From: Patagioenas fasciata
Taxonomy: Eukaryota > Chordata > Aves > Columbiformes > Columbidae
NCBI RefSeq assembly: GCF_037038585.1
Contig: NC_092526.1
Location: 42,543,501 to 42,607,500, forward strand
DNA: 64,000 nt
Direction of reading: 5' to 3'
Part shown: piece after piece, positions 1-10,478 of the stretch
How the letters are laid out: each line of letters starts with the position of its first letter
How positions within the stretch are numbered: the first letter of the stretch is position 1
Translations under genes and position numbers: made by a program
Notes under the pieces: generated by a model
Told to the model about the DNA's origin: nothing
Databases searched by the model: none
The model's input: the letters and a program-made list of their open reading frames with translations, nothing else

Positions 1-2870
1 GGAGGGGGACCAGGAGTGTCCCAAAGGACCCAGGAGTTCAGTGGTGAACCCAGGAGTTCTGAGGGGAACCCAGGAGTGCCCCAAAGGACCCAAGATATCA
101 GGAGGGCAACCACCCAGGAGTTCAGGAGGGCACCCACCCAGGAGTTCAGGAGGGCACCCACCCAGGAGTTCAGGAGGGGACCGAAGAGTTCAGGAGGGGG
201 ACCAGGAGTGCCCCAAAGGACCCAGGAGTTCAGTAGGGAACCCAGGAGTTCTGAGGGGACCCAAGAGTGCCCCAAAGGACCCAAGAGTTCAGGAGGGGAC
301 CCAAGAGTTCAGGAGGGTACCCAAGAGTTCGGGAGGGGACCCACCCAGGAGTTCAGGAGGAGACCCACCCAGGAGTTCAGGAGGAGACCCACCCAGGAGT
401 TCAGGAGGGGACCCTGCAGTGCCCCAAAGGATCCAGAGTTCAGGAGGGGACCCACCCAGGACTTCATGGCGGGACCCACCCAGGACTTCAGGAGGGGACC
501 CAGGAGTTCTGAGGGGACCCATTCAGGAGTTCAGGAGGAGGACCAGGAGTGCCCCAAAGGACCCAGGAGTTCAGGAGGGGACCCAGGAGTGCCCCAAAGG
601 ATCCAGAGTTCAGGAGGGGACCCAAGAGATCAGGAGGGACCCGCCCAGGAGTTCAGGAGGGACCCGCCCAGGAGTTCAGGAGGGACCCGCCCAGGAGTTC
701 AGGAGGGACCCGCCCAGGAGTTCAGGAGGGGACTGAAGAATTCAGGAGGGGACTGAAGAATTCAGGAGGGGACTGAAGAATTCAGGAGGGGACCTAGGAG
801 TTCAGGGGGTAACCCAAGAGTTCAGGAGAGGACCCAGGAGTACCTCAAAGGACCCAGGAGTTCAGGAGGGGACCCAGGAATGCCCCAAAGGACCCAGGAG
901 TTCAGGGGGGAACACAGGCATTCTGAGGGGACCCAGGAGTGCCCCAAAGTACCCAGGAGTTCGGGAGGGGACCCACCCAGGAGTTCGGGAGGGGACCCAC
1001 CCAGGAGTTCGGGAGGGGACCCACCCAGGAGTTTAGGGGGGGACCCACCCAGGAGTTCAGGGGGGGACCCAGCAGTGCCCCAAAGGACCCAGGAGTTCAG
1101 GAGGGCACCCAGGAGTGCCCCAAAGGATCCAGAGTACAGGAGGGCACCCAGCAGTGCCCCAAAGGACCCAGGAGTTCAGGAGGGGACCCAGCAGTGCCCC
1201 AAAGGACCCAGGAGTTCAGGAGGGCACCCAGGAGTGCCCCAAAGGATCCAGAGTACAGGAGGGCACCCAGGAGTGCCCCAAAGGATCCAGAGTTCAGGAG
1301 GGGACTAAAGAGTTCAGGACGGATCCACCCAGGACTTCATGGCGGGACCCACTCAGGACTTCAGGAGGGGACCCAGGAGTTCAGGAGGGACCCATTCAAT
1401 AGTTGAGGAGGGGGACCAGGAGTGCCCCAAAGGACCCAAGAGTTCAGGGTGGGACCCAAAAGTTCAGGAGGGACCCACCCAGGGGTTCATGGCAGGACCC
1501 ACCCAGGACTTCAGAAGGGGACCCAGGAGTGCACCAGAGGATCCAGAGTTCAGGAGGGGACCCAGGAATGCCGCAAAGGACCCAGGAGTTCAGGAGGGAA
1601 CACAGGCGTTCTGAGGGGACCCAGGAGTGCCCCAAAGTACCCAGGAGTTCGGGAGGCACCCACCTAGGAGTTCGGGAGGGGACCCACCCAGGAGTTCGGG
1701 AGGGGACCCACCCAGGAGTTCGGGAGGGGACCCACCCAGGAGTTCGGGAGGGGACCCAAGAGTACTGAGGAGACCCAGGAGTGCCCCAAAGGACCCAGGA
1801 GTTCAGGGGTGAACCCAGGAGTTCTGAGGGGACCCAAGAGTTCCCCAAAGGACCCAAGAGCTTAGGAGGGGACCCAGGAGTTCAGGGGGGGACCCAAGAT
1901 TTCAGGAGGGGACCCAGGAGTTCAGGAGGGGACCCAGGAGTGCCCCAAAGGACCCAGGAGTTCAGTGGGGGACTGAAGAGTTCAGGAGGGGGACCAGGAG
2001 TGCCCCAAAGGACCCAGGAGTTCAGTGGGGAACCCAGGAGTTCTGAGGGGACCCAAGAGTGCCCCAAAGGACCTAAGAGATCAGGAGGGCACCCAAGAGA
2101 TCAGGAGGGCACCCAGGAGTTCAGGAGGGGACCCACCCAGGAGTTCAGGAGGGGACCCACCCAGGAGTTCAGGAGGGGACCCAGCAGTACCCCAAAGGAC
2201 CCAGGAGTTTAGGGGGGAACCCAGGAGTGCCCCAAAGGATCCAGAGTTCAGGAGGGGACCCAGGAGTGCCACAAAGGACCCAGGAGTTAAGGGGGGAACC
2301 CAGGAGTACTGAGGAGACCCAGGAGTGCCCCAAAGGACCCAGGAGTTCAGGAGGGGACCCAGGATTTCAGGAGGGGACCCAGGAGTTCAGTGGGGGACTG
2401 AAGAGTTCAGGAGGGGGACCAGGAGTGCCCCAAAGGACCCAGGAGTTCAGTGGGGCACCCAAGAGATCAGGAGGGCACCCAAGAGATCAGGAGGGACCCA
2501 CCCAGGAGTTCGGGGGGAACCGAAGAATTCAGGAGGGGACCCAGGAGATCAGCAGGTAACCCAAGAGTTCAGGTGGGACCCAGGAGTTCAGGAGGGTAAC
2601 CAGGTGATCAGGGGGGCCCCCAAGAGCTCAGGGGGGGCCCCAAGAGTTCAGGGGGGGGGACCCAAGAGTTCGGGGGGGGGGGACCCAAGAGTTCGGGGGG
2701 GGGGACCCAAGAGTTCGGGGGGGGGGGACCCACCCAGGCGTTCAGGAGGGGACCCACCCAGGAGTTCAGGAGGGGACCCAGCAGTGCCCCAAAGGACCCA
2801 GGAGTTCAGGGGGGGGACCCACCCAGGAATTCACGGGGGACCCACCCAGGAGTTCAGGAAGGACCCAGGC
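1..2870. repeat. Minisatellite, ~20-bp unit, intronic
   Basis: The stretch is a continuous degenerate tandem array. Two 20-bp unit types alternate: one reads roughly acccaggagttcaggagggg, the other acccaggagtgccccaaagg. Insertions of four bases give a 24-bp variant. Long open frames occur on both strands only because the units lack stop codons; their predicted proteins are cyclic repeats and I do not treat them as genes. The array ends immediately before a splice acceptor at 2891-2893, so it probably lies in an intron of the leucine-rich-repeat gene that follows. Between 2,620 and 2,740 the units are interrupted by runs of 7-10 G. Confidence 0.95.
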
Positions 2871-2893
2871 ATCCGGCTGCCCGTCCTCCGCAG

Positions 2894-2981
2894 GTTCTGG
2901 ACTTGTCACTCAACGAGGTCACAACTCTGCAGGGTTTCCCACCCCTCCACCACCTGGAGGAGCTGGATCTTCATGGAAACC
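2894..2981 (+). CDS. Leucine-rich-repeat gene, penultimate exon (partial gene)
   Basis: A pyrimidine-rich tract and CAG at 2891-2893 precede an open frame whose residues follow the LRR consensus: VLDLSLNEVTTLQGF, then LEELDLHGN. This gives two repeats with LxxLxLxxN spacing. The donor is not clear; there is no good GT directly after the second repeat, and a possible one lies near 3030, so the exon end is approximate. The upstream part of the gene is outside the window or hidden behind the minisatellite. I do not recognise the family member. Confidence 0.55.
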
Positions 2982-3146
2982 ATGAGAACCAAGGGGGCAC
3001 TGGGAGGGACTGGGAGACACTGAGGGGTCAGTGAGGGTCAATGGGGATCAGTGCGACCGGATCAAAGAGAACTGGGGTGAACTGGCGTGAACTGGGGGTG
3101 CTGGGGTCAGGCTCTGATTGGTTCCTCCCTTTGACTCTGACCTTAG

Positions 3147-3295
3147 CGATTGGCGACGCCTCCGCCCTCACCCCATTGGCCGCCTGCCCCCAGCTGCGCC
3201 TCATCCAATTGGCCGACACGCCCTTGGCCGCCGCCCCCGATCGCTGCGCCCACCTGGCCAAGCTCCTCCCGCAGGTGACCATCGCTCTCACCTGA
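3147..3295 (+). CDS. Leucine-rich-repeat gene, terminal exon
   Basis: The acceptor ...ctgaccttag lies at 3137-3146. The open frame continues with IGDASALTPLAACPQL, a further leucine-rich unit, and ends ...LLPQVTIALT at a TGA (3293-3295). Two overlapping AATAAA signals follow 66 bases later, which fits a short 3' UTR and a real gene end. The composition (Ala, Leu and Pro rich, GC-rich codons) resembles microchromosomal bird genes. The function is unknown beyond probable protein binding through the LRRs. Confidence 0.55.
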
Positions 3296-3360
3296 TTCGT
3301 CGGTGCCTCTGAAGACTCCGCCCACTCCCGCACAACCCACCTTAAAACACGGTGGGGGGC

Positions 3361-3370
3361 AATAAATAAA
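3361..3370 (+). terminator. Poly(A) signal of the LRR gene
   Basis: Two overlapping AATAAA hexamers (aataaataaa) lie 66 bases after the stop codon. A GT-rich stretch (gtgatgtt, then tttgtgtgac) follows within 40 bases, as expected for a downstream cleavage element. Confidence 0.7.
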
Positions 3371-4030
3371 GTGATGTTACCACAATGCGAGTCCATTTGT
3401 GTGACCCCAACCTCGTCTGGTTCTGAGCGCGTGTCTGTCAGACGGCTGCTTTACTCTTACAAGTTCACTGCTGTGTGATTGTGATGGCAAAGGGCAATGC
3501 AAGATAGAAGGGTTTGTTCTGCTGGGGGTCACCACCCGCCCCCCGCATCCGAGCGGGCCAATCAGAGGGCGCGGGAGGGCTGGAGGGGCAGAGCGCAGGT
3601 GTCCATGCGGGAATTTGTCACCGTGTGGCGTGCATTCGACTTTGTCCTTGTCTCTGTCTGTGAGCGTGTGGGACTCCGGGCCGCGCGAGTGTTGGACTTT
3701 GCTGTGTCTATGTGTGTGCGTAGGACTCAGTGTCACTGTCCGTGTGCCGGACTTGGCATCCGTGTGGACGCGTTAGACTCGGTGTCTATCGCTGTTGTGT
3801 GCGAGTGTCGGACTTTGTCTGTCTGTGTGTGCCGGTCTTTGTTTCTGTGAGTGTCGGACTCTGTCCGAGTGTGTGTTTGATGGAGTTTGAGCGGACCGGT
3901 GGGTGAGGTTGAATGGGATCGCGTGTGCAGTTCTGGCAGGGTTTCTATTGGACAGCATGTCAGATTATTTAAATTGCCAAACTAAAAATAAAATACAAAC
4001 TAAACTTCCTTGTTGTTATTTTTTCTTCAG
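3371..4030. other. No gene seen; GT-rich degenerate repeats
   Basis: From about 3,600 to 3,880 the sequence cycles irregularly through phrases such as gtgtcggactttgtctgtgtgtg, with a period near 45-60 bases and many changes. No splice-bounded exon or conserved frame could be supported. Confidence 0.5.
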
Positions 4031-4134
4031 GTGCAGCAGTAAGGCTGTGGATGCTCTAGGGGATTTAAAAACAAAAAACATTAAATAAATAATTCCAGTC
4101 CTCCCCTAGAGCATCCACAGCCCTACTGCTGCAC
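4031..4134. repeat. Near-perfect 33-bp inverted repeat (hairpin)
   Basis: Bases 4031-4063 (gtgcagcagtaaggctgtgg...) are the reverse complement of 4102-4134 with a single mismatch (a/g). The arms are separated by a 38-base A-rich loop. A transcript of either strand would fold into a 32/33-bp stem. No terminal target duplication was found that would prove a transposon. Possible origins are a MITE-like foldback element, a microRNA-like precursor, or a local template-switch inversion. Confidence 0.8.
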
Positions 4135-4348
4135 CAGACTTGTAGGTATTTTGTGTGGAAAAAGAAGAAAAAACGAAATTATACATTCCAATCCATTACA
4201 TGACATTACCATACCCCTAGGAAATACTCAAACCATAAATAGCCAAAAACATATGAAACAAATGAAACCCTGATTATGTAAATTAAACCCCAATTATGAA
4301 AACGACCTCATTAAATATGCAAATGAGGTAAACACACCTCCTCCCCTC

Positions 4349-4446
4349 CACTTCACACCTCCTGCCTGGCCACTTCACACCTCCTGCCTGGCCACTTCAC
4401 ACCTCCTGCCTGGCCACTTCACACCTCCTGCCTGGCCACTTCACAC
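4349..4446. repeat. 22-bp tandem repeat, ~4.5 copies
   Basis: The unit cacttcacacctcctgcctgg plus c is repeated almost without change between the AT-rich segment on the left and the telomere-like tract on the right. Confidence 0.9.
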
Positions 4447-4447
4447 T

Positions 4448-4472
4448 GGGTTAGGGTTTAGGGTTAGGGTTA
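4448..4472. repeat. Short interstitial telomeric repeat
   Basis: The bases read gggttagggtttagggttag plus ggtta: about four TTAGGG units with one extra T. They sit exactly between the 22-bp tandem repeat and the truncated end of a retroviral gag fragment. This is the type of sequence left when a broken end is repaired by telomerase or by insertion of a telomeric oligomer. Confidence 0.85.
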
Positions 4473-4477
4473 AGTTT

Positions 4478-4753
4478 TTACATATCATCCCAAAGTTCAA
4501 GTTTAAGTTTTGAGTCACTAATGCTCATAACAGTCTTTCCAGGTTTTAATTGCTTCACTGTAGTAATTACCAGTTTACAGGTGGTTACAAGGCCGAGAAT
4601 ATATTTTTCACTGCGACTAATTGCCTTCCACAACACAGTTCTCACTTTTTCCCAGGTCTCTATTTGAAAAACTCCTAACAGGTCAGCAGGAAACCCACTG
4701 CCTCTGCACCAAATTAACAATGTTTTGAGGTTACTCTCCTCATACTTCACCAC
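4478..4753 (-). pseudogene. Gag matrix fragment of an alpharetrovirus-like ERV
   Basis: A 91-codon open frame on the minus strand begins 266 bases downstream of a primer-binding site, where the gag start is expected. Its residues (WCRGSGFPADLLG, ETWEKVRTVLWKAI) have the small helical character of a retroviral matrix domain. It stops six bases from the interstitial telomeric repeat, so capsid, nucleocapsid, pol, env and the 3' LTR are all missing. The assignment to gag rests mainly on position behind the LTR and PBS, and only weakly on residue similarity. Confidence 0.55.
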
Positions 4754-5018
4754 TCTCTTAGAGAGAATATGCGAGAGGAGCCGCAGTATTTCTTCTTCTT
4801 ATTTAAAAATATTCTGCCCCGTCTCCTCTTGCCCCCAGCTGCTCACCTCTTTGGGCGTCCGTTGCGACGATATCGGATCCTTTATCCCTCCTCTGTCACT
4901 CTGTAGCCATCAATCGGGAGTCACGCAGCCCGCGTCCCGGACCCGGTCCAGCCGAGCTGTTCCAGCTGGGGCTCACTCCCCGCAGCGGTCGCGCGCCTTC
5001 CGTAAATTCTCCTTAGGG

Positions 5019-5036
5019 ATCACGTCAGGGTCACCG
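5019..5036 (-). promoter_or_regulatory. Primer-binding site, tRNA-Trp type
   Basis: Read on the minus strand the 18 bases are cggtgaccctgacgtgat. They match the complement of the tRNA-Trp 3' end at 16 of 18 positions. tRNA-Trp priming is characteristic of the avian leukosis/sarcoma group. The site starts two bases after the LTR's terminal CA. Confidence 0.8.
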
Positions 5037-5038
5037 CT

Positions 5039-5352
5039 TGCGAGGGCGCAAACTCACTGACTCCACGCAACTCAACACGAATTCAAGCGAAGCCATTTAT
5101 TACAGAGACAAGCCTCCTTATATACGCAGTTATTTCCCAATAAGCGTCCACGTTCCAAACACGCGCCGACTGATCGGATATCGTCCAAGTTCGGGTCTTG
5201 TTATTATAGAATTACCTCACTCTCAAAACAGATGTCGTTTTTCAGCCTTTGCGCCAGCCTTGGAGTAGCTTTGTCTTGTTCAGAAATAAATCTCTATCTA
5301 ACAGAAACCCATCTGCACAACTACCTTAAGAAAATCCCTTAAATCTCCCACA
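5039..5352 (-). mobile_element. 5' LTR of alpharetrovirus-like ERV
   Basis: This 314-bp element begins TGTGGGAG and ends CTCGCA on the minus strand (TG...CA). It contains a TATA box (tatataagg, 5116-5124) and, 15 bases further on in the minus direction, AATAAA at 5096-5101. The small size, tRNA-Trp PBS and compact R region fit an alpharetrovirus-like element. It is inserted in the first unit of the 507-bp tandem array. Only this LTR and the start of gag survive. Confidence 0.8.
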
Positions 5353-6640
5353 GGTGCTGTCATTTCTAGTTAGGGTCCAGGTGATTTTATAAGGGTGGTG
5401 GGCGGGGCCTGGGATGATCGACCCCTCCCCTCGGCAGCTTTTGAGCCGTTTAATCTACATGGGCAGACGTCTTTGGAGAAGCGGAGGTGTCTGTTCGAGG
5501 TACGAGCTTCAGGAGCAGCAAAGGTTCAGTAGCAGCTGTAGTAGAAAGGTTGTTTGTCATTATGTTTCATTCATTGATTCGGTTCCAGGTGCTTTGCATT
5601 TTCCCAAAATTCCTGACTACAATGGAGATGGAGTGCTGGCAGTTGTATTTCACTTTCTATCTGCTCCCTAGAAAAACTAAGTTGAAATCCATACTCAATC
5701 TCATTGTAGCTGCAATAGCAGCAATAAAGTGCAGGTGCTGTCATTTCCAGGGAGATTCCAGGTAATTTGATAAGGGTGGTGAGAGGGCCTGGGGTGAATG
5801 ACCCCACCCCTTTCCCAGGGGCTTGTGGGAAGGGGTGGGCGGAGCCCTGGGTATTTGAGCCCCGGTCCCTGGGCAGGGAGCTCATTCTGCTCCAGGGCAG
5901 CTTGGGTGATGGTTCTCTGCTGCTCCTTCAGCAGTCGGCAACTTTTGAGATGTTTAATCCAAATGGGCAGATGTCTTTGGACAAGCAGAGGTGTCTGTTT
6001 GACGTAAGAGCTTCAGGAGCAGCAAAGGTTCAGTAGCAGCTCTAGTAGAAAGATTGTTTGTCATTATTTTTCATTTGTTGATTCAATTCCAGGTGTTTTG
6101 CATTTTCCTGAAATTCCTGACTACAATGAAGATGCTGGAGTGCTGGTGGCTGTATTTCACTTTCTATCTGCTCCCTAGAAAAACTAAGTTGAAATCCATA
6201 CTCAATCTCATTGTAGCTGCAATAGCAGCAATAAAGTGCAGGTGCTGTCATTTTCAGGGAGATTCCAGGTAATTTGATAAGGGTGGTGAGGGGGTCTGGG
6301 GTGAATGACCCCGCCCCTTTCCCAGGGGTTTGTAGGAAGGGGTGGGCGGAGCCCTGGGTATTTGAACCCCGGTCCCCGGGCAGGGAGCTCATTCTGCTCC
6401 AGAGCCTCTTTGGTGGTCGTTCTCTGCTGCTCCTTCAGCAGCCAGCAGCTTTTGAGATGTTTTATCCAAATGGGCAGATGTCTTTGGACAAGCAGAGGTG
6501 CCTGTTTGATGTAAGAGCTTCAGGAACAGCGAAGGTTTAACAACAGCTGTAGTAAAAAAGTTGTTTGTCATTATGTTTCATTTGTTGATTCATTTCCAGG
6601 TGCTTTGCATTTTCCCAAGATTCCTGACTACAATGGAGAG
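5351..6640 (+). repeat. 507-bp tandem repeat with exon-like cassettes, three units
   Basis: The phrase caggtgctgtcattt starts units at 5351, 5732 and 6239. Unit 2 is 507 bp, unit 1 is internally shortened to 381 bp, and unit 3 is truncated near 6640. Each unit holds a GC-rich segment, then ttcag or a similar acceptor, an open stretch ending CLF(D/E) before GTAAG or GTACG, a ~90-base intron-like spacer ending TTCCAG, a second open stretch, and (units 1 and 2) AATAAA. Differences between units include 3-base indels that keep the frame. The protein (for example GQMSLDKQRCLFD) is not one I recognise. An LTR-like or noncoding origin remains possible. Confidence 0.6.
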
Positions 6641-6649
6641 GGAGTGTTG

Positions 6650-7740
6650 TTTTTTGGTTTGTATTGCTGTCTTAATAGTTGTTAATGTAATCTCTTCTCC
6701 TGGAAGAGCGTCTTGTCTCCAGAACCTTTGCAGCGTGCGGCAGCCCCCGGTGGATCATTCAAATGTACCTCCCAGAACTCAGCCAAGGTGAGCAACGAAC
6801 CGTAGGCTACTATGGATAAATATTATTTGGGCGCTTGATAGCGTGCTTGTTCTCGCTTTTCTTACTGTAGGCAACGATGGAGAAAGCGACAACTGCGGGA
6901 AGATCCCCGTTAGCACAGGTGGCATTTTCCTCTGTCGAAGGTGGATTCAGTCCCTCGGCCCTCTGAAAGATAAGTGGAGGCACGAGGGCTGGGAAGGGGC
7001 TGGGAATCGCAGGGTGGGTTTAAAGTTCTCAGACAGAAAAGCGCAGTCTAGGAGCGGTCCCCTTCGGGCAGATAAGGGGTCAGGGAACGTTATGGTGCGA
7101 TGCCAGCATCTGCCGGGCAGGGCAGCTCCAGTCGGCGCCTGTTGTCATGTAGTTCGGGAAGCCCGCCTCGTGCCTGTCAGATGATCCCGGGGTCTCGCTG
7201 TGCTCCGGGGGCCCAACGGGCCTCTCAGGTGCTATCCTGGGATCTGAAATGCCAGTTTTAATTGGCGTAGAGCCAATCGGGTGCTGGATTCTTGTATCAT
7301 CAGCCAAAAGCCTGGACGGTGCTTGCATTTTGGACATTTCTGGTCAGCTGTGACTTAGGGTGTCAATCTGGGCTGCATCAGCAGCTCTGCTCTCTACTCC
7401 TCCAGTCTAAAGGACTGGCACTTCAAGATGCTGGGAAGAAGTTCTTAGGTCGTGCCGCCGTCCCCTCTGCGTGTGTGTGTGGCAGTGCCGCCGTCTCGTA
7501 AGGGTGTGACGTTCGGCTCCTTTTTCTTTTTTCTGGGGCTGCAGAAGAGGCTCCTTGCCTCATCACTGCCTCCCTGCAGGGCATTTGGATTGATGCTGTC
7601 TCTGGTTTTGGGTCACTGTCGTTGCAGAGCGTTTTTGGTGCTGTTGCAGTTGTGTCGTCCATAGCGTTCTGTGGCGCGTTTGTCTGCGCACGTGCACGTT
7701 CGGCTCGGAGCTGCTCTGCCCGGCGGTGTGGAGTCAGGGG
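6650..7740. other. No gene seen
   Basis: Mixed single-copy sequence follows the tandem array. A few GT and AG dinucleotides lie in reasonable context (for example agccaaggtgagc near 6785), but no frame is supported by a recognisable protein. Confidence 0.4.
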
Positions 7741-7749
7741 CGGGTGGAG

Positions 7750-8160
7750 TGAACTCTAGGGGGGGACATGCAGAGGCAGGGGGCACAGCATCTGTGCCCC
7801 CCCAGTCCAGGGTGCCCCCATAGCCATGATCCAGGTGCCGACAGCTGCCTCCAGCCATCGATTTCTTTGTTATTTGCCTCCCTCTCGCTCTCCCGCCCCG
7901 CTGCAGCGATGCTGGTGGGAGGGGGCATTAAGAAACCCCCCACGCAGCACCCACCTCTGTGTTGCTGCTCCTTCTCTCTGGATTTATAATACATTAGATA
8001 TATATTTTTTAAAAAAAGAGGGGAGAAAAGACCATCTAGAGGCTCTCGAGGGCCAGTGCCCTCCCCAGCAGCGTGTGCCCCCTCACCCTAGAAATACTAC
8101 CTAGAAAATTCTTCCAGTGCGATTCTCAGGGGAGCCCCCGCTCCCAAAACCCTGGCCCGG
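7750..8160. repeat. Segmental duplicate of 24,980-25,370
   Basis: This block, beginning gacatgcagaggcaggggg and including the (T)n/(A)n tract with atacattagatatata, recurs at 24,980-25,370 in the same orientation with small indels. In both places it lies downstream (minus strand) of a UBALD2-like exon, so it probably represents the 3' untranslated and flanking part of that gene. Confidence 0.85.
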
Positions 8161-9045
8161 GACCCCCCTGACGCCCCCACCTCCGCCAGCCCAGTCTGAT
8201 CTCTGGCCGTCCATGGTGGCCGTGGCTTTCTGGGGGGGCAGGGGGTGGTGGAGGCCATGGGCGGTGGGTGAGGAGGGGGCAGCCAGGCGGGCTGGGGGTT
8301 GTGGGGCGAGGAAGCCCAGAAGGGGCTTGTCGAGGGTTAGGATTGCGGGGTGACAATCAAATCCTGATAGATGTATCGTTAACCTCCTCTCCCCCCCCAC
8401 TTCCCCCTTTTTGCCCCTCCCTCTCCCCCCTTCCCACTCAGGACAGGCGATTGGGAGGGAAAGAAGGACAGAGAGAAGAGAGTTGGAAAAGTTAAAGATG
8501 TTTTACTAATGCTACTAATAAGAATAGAGAAAATAATACAAAATATACAAAACCAATCTTGTAAGTCTCAGCAACTGCAGAGCCAGCAGCCAAAGTCCTG
8601 GATTAGACTCTGTAGCCAACCGGAGCTGGATTCAGTCTCTCACTAGGCCTTAGTTCGCAGGGACGACCAGCAAGGTCCTCTCCTAATGTCAGCCATGAGG
8701 AAAAAGGGAAAAAAAGGGCAAAGGGACGAGATCCTCGTGATCTCCCACTTTTATATGAAGTATTCACGTGAATGGAATGTTATACACCGTTGGTCAGTCT
8801 CTCGATCATCAGTTTCTCGTTGCCCCTCTCGTGAGATGTCCATCCGTGCTTATCAGTAAGTTTGCATTCCATTGCTAGGTTTAACCAAAACATGTGTTGG
8901 GTTCTCCAGGAAAATGCAGCTAACATGAAGGCTTTAGCTGACAGGCAAATTCACTAAAAGAGAAACTTGTTTTTTAACAAAACCAGGACAGGGCTGAAGC
9001 TCCCGCGGGCACAGGCCATGGAGGCGATGGGGCTGTTGCAGAAGG
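8150..9045 (-). pseudogene. UBALD2: UBALD2-like terminal exon, copy 1, split by a solo LTR
   Basis: On the minus strand, bases 9045-8991 encode [15 protein letters not shown]. After the LTR (8990-8328) the frame resumes with [21 protein letters not shown] second frame downstream gives a UBALD2-like carboxyl end (QKATATMDGQR). UBALD2 is a small cytoplasmic UBA-like-domain protein whose tail carries FSPFWASSP and ends MDGQR. The UBA-like amino half is absent, the coding frame is shifted between the two motifs, and an LTR divides the exon, so this is a dead fragment. Copy 2 (25,312-25,569) shows the exon without the LTR. Confidence 0.75.
8328..8990 (-). mobile_element. Solo LTR of an ERVL family
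   Basis: The 663-bp element starts TGTCGAGG and ends CAGGACA on the plus strand (minus-strand TGTCCTGG...CGACA). It is flanked by the 5-bp target duplication gggct at 8323-8327 and 8991-8995. It matches closely the two LTRs of the ERVL provirus at 30,736-37,600. A TATA-like catataaaag lies on the minus strand near 8,750. The uninterrupted target is present at about 25,430 in the paralogous UBALD2-like fragment. Confidence 0.95.
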
Positions 9046-9069
9046 CAATCGCCAGCCCCACAGACAGCA

Positions 9070-10478
9070 AAGGAGAAGTCTGCAAGATCCCCTAAGGCTG
9101 GAATAGACTGTTGGCATCTGCTCTCCACGGCAAAACCGCAGGAGAGCGTAGAGGGAAAAGAAATGAAAGTCATTGACAGTGAGAAATGTGTGGCGAAACA
9201 CAGGAGGTGGCTGACACAAAAAGACCCTCCCAGGAGCAAGCCATGACTTCTGGACCCAGAATCTCTGGCCCGGGATGAAGGCTTGCCCATTGCAGTGCGG
9301 CCACTTGGGGTGCACAAATGGGGTTTGAGAGGTGCTGTTGCCCCCCTGGAGCTCTGCCTGGAGATCTCTCTGCAGAGGTCCCTGGACAGGACGCCTCTTC
9401 CTCAGTCAGCGCTGGCAAAAACCATCTGGGGATATGCTCCATCCTCTGGAACTCTTCCTCGTGTGACTCGCAGCTCACGTGTGACAGCGCTGCTCGAAAC
9501 TTGGCCGTCTCTAAGAACCGGCTTGCTTTGGGATGTGGGCTTCACTCTCAGGAATCGTGGCAGCCCTGCTTTCTGTGTTGGGGTCTGCAACTTCAGTTCA
9601 CAGAGCAGGAGGATCTTGCAATGGCTGTGTAGATAGCAGCACCGTTTCTGAGGCATCAGAGGAGATGTCAGAGCCATCAGGCTGAGGGACAGGAATCCCA
9701 GCAAAAGATTGCCCGTGTTTCAAAAGGGAGGCAGCCGTGCCCGCTGGAGAACCTCTCTCACAGCTCCATCCCCAGCAAAGAGCTGTCTCTAGAGCAGTTC
9801 GTGCTGCTTACAGGCAAGATCACCTTTGCATTTGAACCGCCTTCTTGTACAGAGGACAGGAAACATACTCTGGTTTATGTCTTTATAGCTGAAAAGGCCA
9901 GGACAGTGTTCATGGGGGAGCAAGCGATGAGCACATTTCCTGGTCAGCAACCGCTGGCTCATGCCAGCAGTCAAGAGAGGCAGAAGAAATCCCTTCAGAA
10001 CAGCTCCCTCTCCAAAGACATCCGTCTGCCTTGATCAACCGCAGGGAAAGGCATCCTAAACCGGGCACTTTGGCCTTGTTTTCAGCCCAGGTTCCCAGGT
10101 GCTGGTGCACTCGTGAGCCAGTCACTGCACATCTGCCACGAAGGGGAATCGCCTCCGAGGCCACTGTGCCGTGGGGAAAGGAACGGATTAAATGTCGGGA
10201 GAGTTTGATTGAGTACACAACATGGATAAGGCCACTCTGTCTGTAATTAAAACTGAGGGTATTTAATTCAGTGAAATGAGATTTCATTCCCCATGACCTG
10301 TCTGATTGTATTTTGCATCTGGGCAGGGTCTGCAGTGACTGCCACAACATTTGAGGTGTCACCAGCTGTGTTGTAGGTGGTAAAGCGGGAAAGGCAGGAG
10401 GGACCCTCAGCATCTCCCATCCCGTGGATGACTTCATCACAATGACCAGGGCGGCGCCCGCTGGCTCCTGGGGCAGCT
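9070..10478. other. No gene seen upstream of the QRICH2-like gene
   Basis: The homology to the UBALD2-like copy stops near 9,045. The rest is single-copy sequence. A 216-codon minus-strand open frame (10,560-9,910) has no recognisable domain and overlaps the X-box, so I regard it as chance. Confidence 0.4.

Noticed and set aside
16-1857. Many long open frames on both strands (up to 246 codons)
   Set aside because: They are translations of the 20-bp minisatellite, cyclic in sequence and open in several frames at once.
5571-5885. Minus-strand open frame of 104 codons repeated at 6,042-6,392
   Set aside because: It only reflects the 507-bp repeat; the plus-strand splice-bounded cassettes explain the unit better.
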